Assembly (NCBI GenBank): GCA_033439265.1
Contig: JAVTVX010000017.1
Span: forward strand, 9,136,001 to 9,200,000
Direction: 5' to 3'
DNA length: 64,000 nt
Origin: Dillenia suffruticosa
Lineage: Eukaryota; Streptophyta; Magnoliopsida; Dilleniales; Dilleniaceae
Shown: in pieces, positions 34,741-46,255 of the stretch
How the letters are laid out: each line of letters begins with the position of its first letter
Position numbering within the stretch: position 1 is the stretch's first letter
Position numbers and translations under genes: made by a program
Notes under the pieces: generated by a model
Told to the model about the DNA's origin: nothing
Databases searched by the model: none
What the model saw: the letters and a program-made list of their open reading frames with translations, nothing else

Positions 34741-37547
34741 GTTATTGTGGCACCGACAAAAAGAAACAAAAAAAAAAGGGAAAATCAAAAGTCACTTTCC
34801 CAATTCTCTTTCCCTCATTTCTCTCCCGTCACTCTCTCTCATCTCTCGCCCCCAATCTCTCCCTCTCTGTTTCTCTCATTCTCTCCCTCTTCCGATTCTC
34901 TCTCTCTCTCCCGCTCGCGTGCGACAGCTTCTTCTCTCCCACGAGCACGGCCGCCTCTTCTTCTCTCCGCGAGCGCGACAGTGCTTTGTCTCCCTCGCCT
35001 GTTCGCGCGTGGCGCTGCCCTTTGCCAAGAACCTTGCTGCAATCCCCGTTGAGGCCCCAACTCGGCGGTCATCATTAGGCCCTTGAGAACCCTAGCCGAG
35101 ATTTTGATTCATTCCCTGCACATGAGGTATGAATTTCTGATTGATAGATTCTAGGGTTTCGATTTCCTTTGGTGATTGAACCTAAATACTAAACTTTGTT
35201 TCAAACTAGAAGTATTGCAGGTCCCGGAATGAATTGAATGACACACAGATGCTAGATCTACGAAAACCCTAGGCCTTCGTGAATCTGCACTCCCTTCTCT
35301 GCGCAGGTAAGAACGATTCTCTGATCAATAGTTTAGAGGTTTTGATTCTCTTGAAAATTAGGGTTAATTGTTGAAGTGTGTTCCGGTTTGGAAACATTAT
35401 AGAAGTTCAGACCGAGTTGTAGGCACACGGACACTAGGGTTGCAAGCTGCGCAAACCATAGGTGAGAGAATTTCTAAGTGCCTTCAAAAATAGTTCGAGT
35501 GTAGGTTGTTTAAGATGAGAGAATGTGTTAAGATTTATGATTTGTATTATCTCAGGATTATTATTATTGATTTAGGAAGATCCATTGGAGCTTGAAAGGA
35601 GATCCCTTAAGTATCGATAGGGTATAGAAAGTGGATACTCTCTCTAGAGGTGAATGGATGGCCCGTTATATTATAAATGAATAAAACTGTTTTAAATTCT
35701 TTTATAAATGATTTTGAATGATCTTTACATGATTTATATGAAATCATTTGTGATTGTGGGATGTGTGGAATGAAAGTTTGAATTATGAATACATCCTAAA
35801 TAATTATCAATGAATCTATACCATTTGCATTTGATATTGGATTTATAAATACTTGTAGTATAAATTTTGGAATTTGCTTAATAAACCATGGCATATTGAC
35901 TGTAATTTGAATGATTGTGAAATGATGTTATACAAGTGTAATGGATATAGTCATTCCCTCCACGGAGCGATCCGACGAGGTGATGTGGGTGAGGTTTTAT
36001 TGCGAGAGAGGTGTACGCGGCCTCTTCTCTGCCACATCGGACTATCCGGATTGCACCCTAGTAATGTACAAACCAACGCCAAGGAAGGGGGTAGTATTTT
36101 AAAATACTGAAATAGAAAATCTCTTGACGGGCTTCCGTCTGGGTTCGGCCAAACTCAGAACGGAAATGATTTCGATGGAATCCTTGTGATTTTCTAAAAG
36201 AATGATTGATATAAATGCATATTTTGTGAACTGCCTGATTTATTGAGAATGTTTTTACATATAAAGTGTTGTTTACAAGATACGTTTTGAATTTCTCACA
36301 TTCACCCCTCATTTATCACTCAATCATACCATTGCACTCCACTCACTAAGTATTCCCCACTACTCACCCTTCTTTTCATATTTTACAGAAAACACTTAGT
36401 GTGGAGACTACACGGGGATTGAAGCTTGCGAAGGATTTTTGCTGTTTTGTGTAGATATTACAGTGATGTAGGGTTATCTTAGTTGATTTGAAAATCCATG
36501 GAAGGGAAGACTTGTATAATTCTTTTGGTATGGATTAAATCAATACTTGTTTCATACATGGGAGCAAGTATTGATGGAATTCTTTCATAGTTTGTGTTGG
36601 AATTCGTATGAAATTTATTCATTTTCTCTTAACTCTCATTTGGGATATTTCACTAAAAAAAACACGGTTTTAGCCACGAAAATACGGAAAAAATTCGTCG
36701 CTATTTTGCGACGGATTTAGCGACGAAAAACTTTTTCGTCGCTAATTTGTCACAAAATTTGCAATAAAAAGGAAGTCGTGGCTAAATTAGCGACGGACAC
36801 ATTATTCGTAGCAAAATTCGTCGCTAATTAGTGACGAAAAAATTTTTGTAGCTAAATTTGTCGCTAATTAGTGACGAAAAATTTTTTATCGTTAAATTCG
36901 TCGCTAATTGGGGATAAAAAATTTTTTGTTGCAAATTTCGTCGCTAAATATGACAAAATTTTGCCACAAATTTAAAATTTGTCTCAAAATTTAATCTTTT
37001 TTAAATAGAATTTTATTTTTTAATTTTTATTTTTCTTTTATTAATATGTAATATAAGTTAATAATTAATTTAGCAATGGATTTATTTTCCGTCGCTAGAT
37101 GAAAATCCTAATCCGTATATCCGATAATTTAGCGACGGATTAAAATCCGTCGCTGAATTTATTTTTATTTTATTTTATTTTATTTTAATAATTTCAGCGA
37201 CGGATTCCAAATCCGTCGCTGAATTTTATATTCTTTTAATTATAATTTTATTTTATTTTAATTTTATTTTACTAATTTATATTAACAAATCATATTATTA
37301 TTTTATAATATTTAAATTTTATTTTTATTTTATTATATTATATTTCATTTTTTAGAAGAATAATGTTATTTAATTCTTAAAAAAATCATATATTTTATTT
37401 TATTTAAAAATATATATATTTTAATTAATTTATTATTTTTTTTACTTTTTTTGTTTGATTTAATATTTTTTATTATTGTATAGGTAATTTTATTTTATTT
37501 GTATTATTTTATTCAATAATATAAAATTTTTAATTAAATATTAATAC

Positions 37548-37706
37548 CTGCGCAGGCGCATGCACGCATGGGCGCCTGCCTGCCTGGGCGCCTGCGCCCT
37601 ACGCGCGCCTGTCTATACGCTCGCGGGTGCCTACCTGGGTGCTCGCGCCTGGGCGTGCCTGCATGGGCACTTAGGCAGGCGCGGGAGCCCGCACCTGGGC
37701 GCCCTT
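37548..37706. repeat. GC-rich block, left, inside CACTA
   Basis: Built of reiterated GCGCCTGC / GGGCGCC / TGCCTGGGC words in otherwise AT-rich DNA. It mirrors the GC-rich block at 38458-38596. Confidence 0.7.
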
Positions 37707-37734
37707 TGTTTTAATTCTAAAAAAACATGCAGGT

Positions 37735-37800
37735 AGAGGGATTCGAACCTTGGATCTTAGATTTCGGATTTGAACACATCACCATTACACCATCGCTTGG
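37735..37800 (-). repeat. tRNA-like module (box A + box B), left copy in CACTA
   Basis: Read on minus: GATGGTGTAATGGTGA (37794-37779; box A-like) and, about 30 bases on, GGTTCGAATCCC (37749-37738; near-perfect box B of the RNA polymerase III internal promoter). No complete cloverleaf with a sound acceptor stem was found, so this is not called a tRNA gene. Confidence 0.55.
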
Positions 37801-38364
37801 TGTTAGTGTTATGTGATGATATTTTTGTTTTCTTTCTTCCACCTTTTTGTTTCCTATTCTTACTTTTTTTTCTTTTGGTTTTTTTTTTCTTTTTATTTTC
37901 ATTTCTTATATATAATAATTTTATTGAAATTTAAATAAAAATATTTTGTGATTAAATATATAGATTTTTTAAATTATTAATATATTATAATTAATTTATT
38001 GATAATTATAATTTTATAGTTTTGAGATACATTTTTAAATTATGAATTAAAAAAATAAAATAAAAATGAAAAAGAATAATAAAATAATAAAATAAAAGAA
38101 AAAAGAATAAATCAAAATATAATATTAATATATTTTTTAATTAATTTATTATTTTATTTTAAATTAGTATTTTATTATTTTTATTTTATTAAAAATTATC
38201 ATATTTATTAGTTTTAATTAAATATTATTTTAGGTTGGTGGTATAAATAACAAAAGTTTTTATATTTATTATTTTAAATTGTTATTATATATTATTTTAT
38301 TATTATTAGAAAAATGTGAAAAAAGATAATAAATAATAAAAAAAACTTTATATCATAATAATAT

Positions 38365-38430
38365 CGTTGGCTCGGTGGTTTACAGGTTGCGTGTGTGCAG
38401 GAGTTCAGAGTTCGAACCACGGTAGAGGCA
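38365..38430 (+). repeat. tRNA-like module (box A + box B), right copy in CACTA
   Basis: TTGGCTCGGTGGTT (38367-38380; close to box A TRGYNNARNGG) and AGAGTTCGAACCAC (38407-38420; box B). It points in the opposite direction to the left copy at 37735-37800. Both end in a similar GGTAGAGG/CCTCTACC tract. No convincing acceptor stem. Confidence 0.55.
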
Positions 38431-38457
38431 GAAGGCGCGACATTTTCCCGCAATTAA

Positions 38458-38596
38458 GAGTTGATGTTGGCTCGGGCGGGCAAGTTGCAGGGCGGGCGGG
38501 CGGTCAGGTGGGGTGCTAGCTTGGGCGGGAAGGTTGGGCAGGTTGGTGCTGGGGTGGGTGGGCACGTGGATCTGCCGACTCAGGGGCAGAGGGATA
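38458..38596. repeat. GC-rich block, right, inside CACTA
   Basis: GGGCGGGC/GGTTGGGCAGG repeats, immediately outside the right tRNA-like module. The 134-codon open frame that starts here runs into the subterminal repeats and out of the element, so it is not a gene. Confidence 0.65.
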
Positions 38597-39540
38597 GGGC
38601 GTCGCTAAATTTTGTGACGGATTTTAGCGACGAATACTTATTTGTCGCTAAATTTAGCGACGGATTCCAGATTTTCGTCGCTAAATTTAGCGACGGATTT
38701 CTAATTTTCGTCGCTAAATTTTTGCGACGCGTTATTAGCGACGAAAAATTTTTCGTCGCTAAATTTGTGACTAAAACGCTGTTTTTTTGTAGTGTTTGGA
38801 TTAAAATTCTGAGTTTCGATACTTCTTTTGGAGTTGTGAAGTTTTGTACATCTCATACCGCTTGAATTTTACTGACGCTAGCTCATTTCTACATGCGAAT
38901 GTTAGTAAAATCCTGCAATTATGATTTGGAATTTCTTTTATTTTAAATGTTTTAATTGTGTTTAGAATTCTGGAACAGATGGGATGACCAATTTTACATG
39001 CGTGCATGTACAGGAACCCCCGCCCCATTTGTGTCTCGACGCATGCTCGTGTGTACAGGGATGGAACGAATGGGTCCTTTGTATGTGTATTGTTATATGA
39101 TTTTCCTATTTCTGATTGAGTTGTATATTTGATGAGTTGCTGAACTGATTTGTAGCCTTGCGGAGTCCCGTTATATGGAGAGATTATGTCCATGTATTGA
39201 GACAACGCGACGGCTATTGTGTGGTCGATCCGAGAATCGGGCCGTGACAGTTATTATAGTGAATTTTGGGTCATAAATTTTTTAACCCCTTCTCTCTTGT
39301 GTTTTAAGTATTTTCAACTTAGGAACACTTTCCTAAAACATTTGTAATCTTTTTCTTTGATAGTGAATTTTGCTCATGTTTCACTCATGAATGTAGGTCT
39401 CTTTGATCGAATCGTGTAAATTGTGTCTTTTATTTATTTTGCTTTTCTCTTTTTTGCTTTTGTTTATTTAATTCTGCTTTCTTATTTGTCTATTGTCAAG
39501 AACCCTCTAGTTAACTTGTTGCTCTCCCAGATCTTAACCA

Positions 39541-40277
39541 GGTAGCATTCCTGGGGAGCTTGGAAGGCTATACTCACTTCAGCAACTTGATGTTAGTTAT
39601 AATTCACTAAATGGAGAGATACCACAACAAGCTGTTGTTAATCTTTCATGACATTCATGTCCCCAATGTTGTAAAAATATGACTATTCTGCAAGCCCTTG
39701 AAAAGCATGAAAAAATAGAGATAGTGGGTTCAAATAACTGAATTTAGTGGCATTATCATTCAGAAGTTCCCTAAATTTGTTCAACATCTTCATAAGCAGA
39801 ATATTTTTAAGGTCCTGAATGCAAATGTCAAGGCTGTAACACATCTTTGGAAACTTTGTAGAGCTTGCTTACACAACAAAGGTGAACACCAGGTGTGATG
39901 TTTATAGCTTTGGAGTGGTGGTGTTTGAAGTCATGATGGGGACATATCCTGGTGATCTCATTTTATCCCTTCTGTCATCATCGTTGATTTTGTCACCAAC
40001 ATAAACAGCCCATTCTGTGTTGTCAAAGGATGTCATAGATCTATGTCTCTTAACTCCCAAAGGTCAAGACGCGATGAAAGTGACTTCTGTTTTTGAACTC
40101 GCAGTTGCATGCTTGTGTGCCACTCCGCACTTTTGGCCAACTATGCAACAAGTTTCGTTGGAGCTATCAACTCCAAAGCCACCTCTGCAAAAGCCATTTT
40201 CTGCAATTTCCTTGGGAGATCTGTTTGGACAAAGTTGCAGCATCAGTGGCCGAAAGTATGTGCCCCATCCTTGCTAG
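39541..40277 (+). pseudogene. LRR receptor-like kinase remnant (MIK2-like)
   Basis: Two pieces of one gene in order. 39541-39648 encodes a leucine-rich repeat (GSIPGELGRLYSLQQLDVSYN…) ending in a stop. About 39855-40277 encodes the C-lobe of a receptor kinase: [20 protein letters not shown] (subdomains VIII-IX), then ACLCATPHFWPTMQQVSLEL (subdomain XI) and the tail PLQKPFSAISLGDLF. This is the pattern of the MDIS1-interacting receptor-like kinase 2 family. The transmembrane segment, ATP-binding lobe, HRD and DFG segments are missing, and an in-frame TAA interrupts the C-lobe near 40003. This is a dead fragment. Confidence 0.8.
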
Positions 40278-40699
40278 TGTCACAACCGTTTTACTTCTCC
40301 TCCCTTTTTGTGATCTGATATTGAGTTAAGTTGATCGATGCTGAATTACAAAATCACTAAAATAATTATATTGATTATCCTGCTCAGTCAACCATTAGAT
40401 TAACCCAAAGTCTGGATATTCATTCAGTGCTTTAACTTTTTAGAGAGTTCCTATGGTTTAAAATCAGATGAATAGCAAAAGAGAAACCTTGTCTAGCTGG
40501 AACCATCGGTTGCCTTCACTCAAAATTACTCTTGATATAATTGATCCGGCTTATGCCAGTGATTATAGTAAAATATACTTCCAAATTTAATGTTTTTAAA
40601 TTCCATAGACCATAACTAGAATTATTCTTTGTTTTTTCTACATTTTAGATCTCAATAAGAACCAAGAATATGCTTGACTTCCCTCTTTTATTCAAAGTT

Positions 40700-41980
40700 T
40701 TTCGTTGAGTTCAGAATTCTTTAGAGGATTTACATTCTCTGAGTATACTGAGATTGTTGAATGATGTAGTTGCAACTTGCAAGCTGGTTGTTGTTGCTGA
40801 CTTTAACTATCAGTTTTACGGCTTCATTTTCAGACTTTAAGACTATTAGTTCTGAATTCATAAGTTCATTTGTTTGTTTCAAAACATCATTTTTCATTTT
40901 CTAGATCAACTATTCTACATTTTAGCCTTGTAATCACATTAAGCATATTTTTAGTATCAAAACAAGAATTTGTAGAACTTTCAGATTCAGTCTCGGAGGT
41001 AATATATGACTTTGTCATAAGACAAAAGTTGATTTCTTCTGCTATTTCTGAGCTTTATGATTTCGAATCGACATGTTACCATCGTAGCCTTTTCTTTCTT
41101 CCTGAATTTTTGGATTTTTTGTAACAGGACAGAACACTCATATTTGAAATATCCTGGTTTCTTGCACTCATAGTAGACAATCTCTTCCTTTTGCTATTTT
41201 GTTTTAGTGCTATTTCTTACATCATATTTGAACTTTCGAGAATTGTTAACTTTCTAAAATTTAAAGAATTTTTTACGAAGACACGAACTAGTTTCTTGAT
41301 AAGTATATTCATTTCTTCATCACTTATTATTTCATCATTAGATTCTTCATTTTCGTTGGCTGCAAGGGCTATTGTCTTCCTTTTCCATCATTCTCAGCAC
41401 CATGAAACACATCAATCTCAAAGGATATTAGTTTTCCTCTCAGTTCATTTAAAGGACAGCTTTGACAAGTCAAGAGCTTCTTCAATTGTCATCTTCTTTG
41501 CATCCGTATCCTCAGAATTTTTCAGACAAAATCAGCATCTGAAAAAGTTGTTCCAAGAGAGTCCAATTCATTTGTAATGGTAGTGAATCGATTGAACACA
41601 TCCTTAATCATTTCTCCTCACTGAATTTTGAGCATCTCATATTCTTGCAAAAGAATGTTTATCATTGTTTCTTTTACGGTGCTGTTGATTCCTTCATGTG
41701 TTATACATAATTTACCCATATGTCTTTTGGAATAACACATAAGAGTAAATAATTTGTCGTAAAGTTTATTGAGATCTTTCTCTTATCTTCCTATATTATA
41801 ATTGGGGTTTAATATCTAAATTTTCAAAGGAAATAACTTCTCAAACTTCATAGTCTGTGGATTTAATGAAAGTTTTCATCATACACTTCCAATGGAAAAA
41901 TTTTACTCTATCAAAGTAAGGAGTCCTATTGGTAGATTGGCCAAAAGTTAAGTATGAAGTCATTGGATCTTTGGCTCAAA
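40700..41980 (-). pseudogene. Ty1/copia gag remnant with decayed zinc knuckle
   Basis: The N-terminal UBN2-type gag block is at about 41930-41800. A Glu/Asp-rich hinge (NDEISDEEMNILIKKLVRVF) runs about 41345-41270, and YYECKKPGYFKYECS at about 41181-41136 stands for the CCHC knuckle. Two of the four zinc ligands are altered: first Cys to Tyr, His to Tyr. Several in-frame stops show it is dead. Confidence 0.75.
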
Positions 41981-42003
41981 AGTTAATACTATCTGATACC
42001 ACT

Positions 42004-43175
42004 TGTTGATCCCTATTAACCAAAAAGGGGTTGAATTTGTTAGTTTCAAGTTCTAAATTTTACTTCATTTAAAATCTAAATTAAATTTATAGTCAAACTA
42101 TATGAAATATGCAAATATAAATGCAAAAATTAAAGAGTACGAATAGAGAGATTAAACTCAATTTATAATGGTTCGGATTTGTATCTATGTTCAGTGTTCT
42201 AGCTCAGTAAACCAGAGTCTAACGATAGCTAATATCCACTATGAACAAAGAGTTCCAAAAGTAAGGACAATCTTTCTTTGTTGACGATTTACACCTTCCC
42301 TTCTTAAAGATGGCTTAATCCAACAGGAAAATAATTTTAACTCTCCGTCAACTAGTTTATCACCCACAAAAGTGTTCCTCACACTCTCTCCAAGCTTACT
42401 AAAGCTTTACAACGCAAAAAAACACAACAATGTCACAAAAACTCTAGCAAATAGATCCATGGGCTATTCAAGTAGTCAAATGTTAGAATAAATATCTCAT
42501 TCCCAAATTAACAAAATAAATGATGTTGAACATTCTTTGTATATTGAACTTCAAATTTCAGGAAGTTTCTTTGCAAAAGCTAATAACTATCATGAAGTTT
42601 TAAAGCCGTAAAGTTGGCTTCTCAACACATTTACTACTATAAAAAAATCTAGTTAAGTAGTTTACTTTGAGTTTGATTTTATTCATCATAATCTCTGATT
42701 TTTACTATTATTATTTTTTAAATTTAAACATCAATAATCCCTTAAAGTGTAGAAAATCCAAATTTCAAAAACATCAACCGATGGAGAAGCTAAATTCAAG
42801 CAAATTGCCCCTGAAAACCACTTGTAACATTTGGAAAAAATGTTTCAGAACCTGAAAATCCTTTTTACCTCTGGTAAAAAGTTGCATTTAATTCTTCCAA
42901 GAACTATGAATTTGAATCACCAATTTGGACAAATTTAAGGATTAAGTAAAGTTTCGAATCTGTATTTAATATGCTGAGTCAGATTTTGAAAATAAATTAA
43001 AATCATAACAATTCACATCTGATGCTTCAACCCAACTTTTATGGCAATAGCTTTTATAACTTCAAATTTTATAAAATTAACTTATAAATTCTGTACATTT
43101 GGTAAATTGATTAGTAACGTATGTAAAATTTTATTATCATCAAAATATTAAGATTCGACAATAATTTTCTTAACA
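42004..43175 (-). repeat. Probable copia 5' LTR
   Basis: Next to the PBS the sequence starts TGTTGATCCC, the LTR edge. The far edge is inferred at …TTTTCTTAACA (43175) because the ends would then be TGTTGA/TTAACA inverted. The second LTR is missing, so the outer boundary is unproven. Confidence 0.5.
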
Positions 43176-43224
43176 CCTCCACTACTATGGAGTCCTTGTC
43201 AGCCTTTCTTAGGTGATGATTGTC

Positions 43225-43500
43225 GGGGTGATCAATTGCGTTCGTTCTTACTTGGTCGGTTTGGTTATTTGTCGAACGCTTTAGCATCCTCTATGACAAT
43301 ATATTTCTCTGCATGAGCATATAATTCCTGAATAGTGGACGTGGGTTTCTTCATTATGAATGTTTTCATCCCTAACTAACGGCCGTAATCCAAATTTCTG
43401 GCATTTCAAAAGAGGCAACTCAATTAATTCTTCTATATACCCACCACATGGGAATCTCATGTGAATTTCTGTCATTTCATCCTTGATGTCTTCTTACCTA
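43225..43500 (-). pseudogene. Ty3/gypsy gag fragment
   Basis: The minus strand reads MKKPTSTIQELYAHAEKYIV then IEDAKAFDK (about 43345-43265), the end of a plant gypsy retrotransposon-gag domain (‘P.S..EL..RA.KYI..E’). Nothing further of the element is recognised; it abuts the copia LTR. Confidence 0.55.
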
Positions 43501-43519
43501 CCAGGAGAGGCAACTCAAT

Positions 43520-44400
43520 TCTTCTATATCATAAGAGATATGACTTCGTATTTAATTCTATGCACGATCAAATATACGACTTTATATAAATATTGTCAAA
43601 TTGCATCACATGACATTACATATACCACATATAATATATTTTTATACATAATACTCGTTATACAATATTTTATACACAATACACATAGGATAACACAAGA
43701 CAAAAGTTAGGAGGACTTTGGTTAAAGGATATAGATTTCAGGAATAAAAATAAAACTCATATCAATAGTTTGGATTAATGGAAGGTATTGAAATTAAATC
43801 CTCAATACATGAGTTTTGTAATATCCAAATAAAACGATGGAAATTTAAGAAAATGAAGGTTATGATGATGGAAATTTAAAGGATATAGAAATTTAATGTG
43901 GTTTTGATGAAATTGCAAGTGATTTGCTTCATTTGCCACGCTAGTGTTTCGATTTATTGTCACTGCGGGTACATAAATTTAATAATTTGTGTTTGTTAGC
44001 GAGAAAAAGCTCTTGGTTTTTTAGGTTAATTGAAATTTTAAAGTCAGTGAGAGGATTTTGATAATGGGGTTTCGAATCGAAGTCAGGGTGATGAATTGTT
44101 TATGTTTGCGAATGGTTGGCGTTTGTGAATAGCCCCTTTTGTTTCCAAGCAAATAAAAAAGGAAAAAATGGCCCCTTTAGTTTTTAGTGCAGCGTTATTG
44201 TTTGCAAATACCGGAAGAGGGGTAGAAGAGGTGGCTTCATCTTGTTTCAAAATGCTCATCTATTAAAGACTAAAGCATTTGCAATTTGAAGGATGCTGTT
44301 GCTGACCATGAGTTCGGATTATGTTGTGTTTATAGGAGTCTGCATTTGGGGACACTTCTTAAGTGTCCTCGCCTAGCATCTTCTCTAGAATGCCAGTGCT
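43520..44400. other. Intergenic, nothing recognised
   Basis: AT-rich, with a TATAC/ATAC-rich stretch at 43610-43690. No gene seen. Confidence 0.45.
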
Positions 44401-44404
44401 TCTT

Positions 44405-44927
44405 CTTAAGCTAGTACGGGTGGCCTGTTTAGAAACCGGAGAGGAGAGTGGTTGCATGGCTTATGGAGCAATGTGGGGAGGACAAATGGGGATATAGCAG
44501 AGTTATGGGGGCTAAAAGAAGGTTCGCAGATGGCTAAAAGAAGAAATCTCACCCCCTGGAAGTGGAATGTGATTCCTTGACAGTAGTTAGAGCAATCAAC
44601 GAGGGGGTTGGAGCGAACCATCCTTGGAAGAACCTGATCATGGATTGCAGGGAGTTGATGGAAGAGCTAGACATGGCGGAGATTAAGCACATCTTCAGGG
44701 AAGCCAACCAATGCGCGGACAAGTTGGCGGAGTTGGGTCAGAGTGCTGAACCAGGTTTGCATGAGTCCAGTAGTCCTCCGGCAGGTCTTGCAGACATGCT
44801 GAGACTGGATGTGCGTGAAGCTTTTAGCGTTTGAAGGAAGAGGGCCTGTCCCTCTGAGTTGTTGTTGTCTCCCTGTGGTGTTTGGGTCTGTGTGTTGTTT
44901 TCCTCCTTACCCGAAAAAAAAAAAAAA
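44405..44927 (+). mobile_element. 5'-truncated LINE 3' end with poly-A tail
   Basis: RNase H-like domain of a LINE ORF2 followed by a 3' UTR and an A-tract (44911-44927). It shares the FREANQCADKLAELGQ block with the minus copy at 33657-33979. The left edge is approximate and no target duplication was identified. (GAA)n follows the tail. Confidence 0.75.
44415..44834 (+). pseudogene. LINE ORF2 RNase H domain, frameshifted
   Basis: The first part (about 44418-44558) reads GLFRNRRGEWLHGLWSNV … DIAELWGLKEG. A 1-bp shift in the ACCCCCTGG run near 44556 moves the frame to LEVECDSLTVVRAINEG and on to IKHIFREANQCADKLAELGQ, then ends …REAFSV at 44834. The catalytic pattern ELWGL…ECDSL…ANQCAD of the LINE RNase H is visible, but only across the frameshift. 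Confidence 0.8.
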
Positions 44928-44929
44928 AA

Positions 44930-46250
44930 GGAAGAAGAAGAAGAAGAAGACTCGAGGCGGATGAGTTTGAGCAGGAAATTGGTTGATCATCATGCTTTCA
45001 AGTACTTTCTCCTTCAAGTCCATGAAAGTTAAAATCTTAACTTTGCACATCAACAGACCTATGTCCCTGTATTCTGCTGCTAAACAAAGAGTATATTTTT
45101 TTTGGGGGCCGGGGGAGGGGGGGGGTTAGTGCTTTCCCTGGGTAATGTTTGTCGTGTACTTAATTTCATATTCAAGCTAGAGAATTGCAGGCATGCTAGA
45201 GAAATGATGGAAACAGCTGGATACAAATATTTTACTTTTATACTTTTATATATATATAATTTTTTGATTTTGATAGTGCTTGCTGTAAGAATGCACGAGT
45301 TTAGCAGAACCAATAAATAGGAAATGAAAGTTGTTATGGCTTTCATTGATGTATGAGAAGGCCGTTCAGCTTGTATAGCTAAAGAAAATAATAATTATTT
45401 TACAAATTTTCAGCTTGTGTATATGATTTTAAAATAAAATATTAATTTTAAAGTATTTTTAATCAAATGTTAAATAGACAATTATATGATACCCATTTAA
45501 AAAAAATATATAAACCAAATATAAACAATAATAATCATATCTATTTTAGAATTTAAACCAAATAAAAAATATCATATTTTAATACTGATATTGATTTTTA
45601 AAATTTTTTATTCCAATTTCCATTACGATACCTAAATTCGAACCAAACGGGGGCCCATGGTACATGCAAGACACGCTTCAGGTTTCATGGATTTCATATT
45701 CAAACATGAAAGGCGGATGTAAGCGGATGTCCACTTAGTACATGGAAGAGGCAAGGCACAATTAGGCCAATGTAAAATTGCAAACTTTGGAAGTTAATGA
45801 ATTGGATACTCTTCTAATGACAGATTATTTTTTTCATTTTCCCCTTCTTAACCATAAATCAATAAATAATGAAAACTGAATATATTATTTTTAGTACAAT
45901 TAGTTTATTAACAAGATGCCGATAAATTGCTTAAAAGCTAATGATGGTGCAACTATTTCGGCTATGCGCTTGAGGTGATATTAAGAGATTCTGGTTTTGG
46001 GGGGTTAATAGGTAGCAGGAGATCCATCATCCTACCCATCATCCTTAAATGGTTCAATCATCTTTCCACCAAAATAGATAATAAATTGCTAAAAATTGTC
46101 CTCTAAAAATAATGCCGTAGCTTGAAACATAAATGGAATTTAGGAAAAATAAAATAAAATTAGAAAATAAAACGAAGAAGGAAAGACCCCAACGGTTCTG
46201 TAGATGCACTAACAAGAAAAATTGATACAAAAAACTTATAGAATTTTCTC
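44930..46250. other. AT-rich intergenic DNA
   Basis: (GAA)n at 44932-44951 and a G-run near 45108-45125. No gene recognised. Confidence 0.45.
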
Positions 46251-46255
46251 ACCAA

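Larger units (their letters stand above)
36651..38794. mobile_element. Non-autonomous CACTA (En/Spm) transposon
   Basis: It starts CACTAAAAAAAACACGG and ends with the reverse complement of CACTACAAAAAAACAGCG. Both termini continue into GTTTTAG. It is flanked by TTT on each side (36648-36650 and 38795-38797), the 3-bp duplication expected of CACTA elements. Subterminal arrays repeat TTTCGTCGCTAA and its complement (36690-36960, 37080-37225, 38600-38765). There is no transposase coding sequence. The interior holds two GC-rich blocks, two tRNA-like modules and AT-rich DNA, arranged as a mirror image. Confidence 0.9.
34746..39249. mobile_element. Solo LTR (about 2.36 kb) interrupted by a nested CACTA element
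   Basis: The left boundary is GTTAT|TGTGGCACCG (34741-34755) and the right boundary is GGGCCGTGACA|GTTAT (39239-39254). The ends TGT…ACA and the identical 5-bp flanks GTTAT are the signature of an LTR insertion with target duplication. No internal coding region is present, so this is a solo LTR left by unequal recombination. Subtracting the 2144-bp CACTA insertion and its 3-bp duplication leaves about 2357 bp, long for an LTR but normal for some plant Ty3/gypsy lineages. The left part is CT-rich (34800-34920); the open frames there are incidental. Strand is not determined. Confidence 0.75.
40480..43175 (-). mobile_element. Ty1/copia retrotransposon remnant: 5' LTR + gag
   Basis: Read on minus: a probable 5' LTR (43175-42004), primer-binding site TGGTATCAGA (42001-41992), then gag (about 41980-40480) cut before pol. 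The gag start reads TPYFDRVKFFHWKCMMKTFI, matching the conserved copia gag ‘F.G.NY..W…M’ block. All frames are interrupted by stops. The integrase, RT and 3' LTR are absent. Confidence 0.75.

Noticed and set aside
34655-35086. 143-codon ORF and overlapping frames
   Set aside because: CT-rich start region of the solo LTR; three frames are open at once, as expected for CT-rich sequence.
37735-38430. Functional tRNA genes
   Set aside because: Box A and box B are present but I cannot pair an acceptor stem or a sound anticodon arm; they are annotated as tRNA-like modules only.
38461-38865. 134-codon ORF with FVAKFSDGF repeats
   Set aside because: It is a translation of the CACTA subterminal repeat GCGACGAAT-type array and crosses the transposon boundary.
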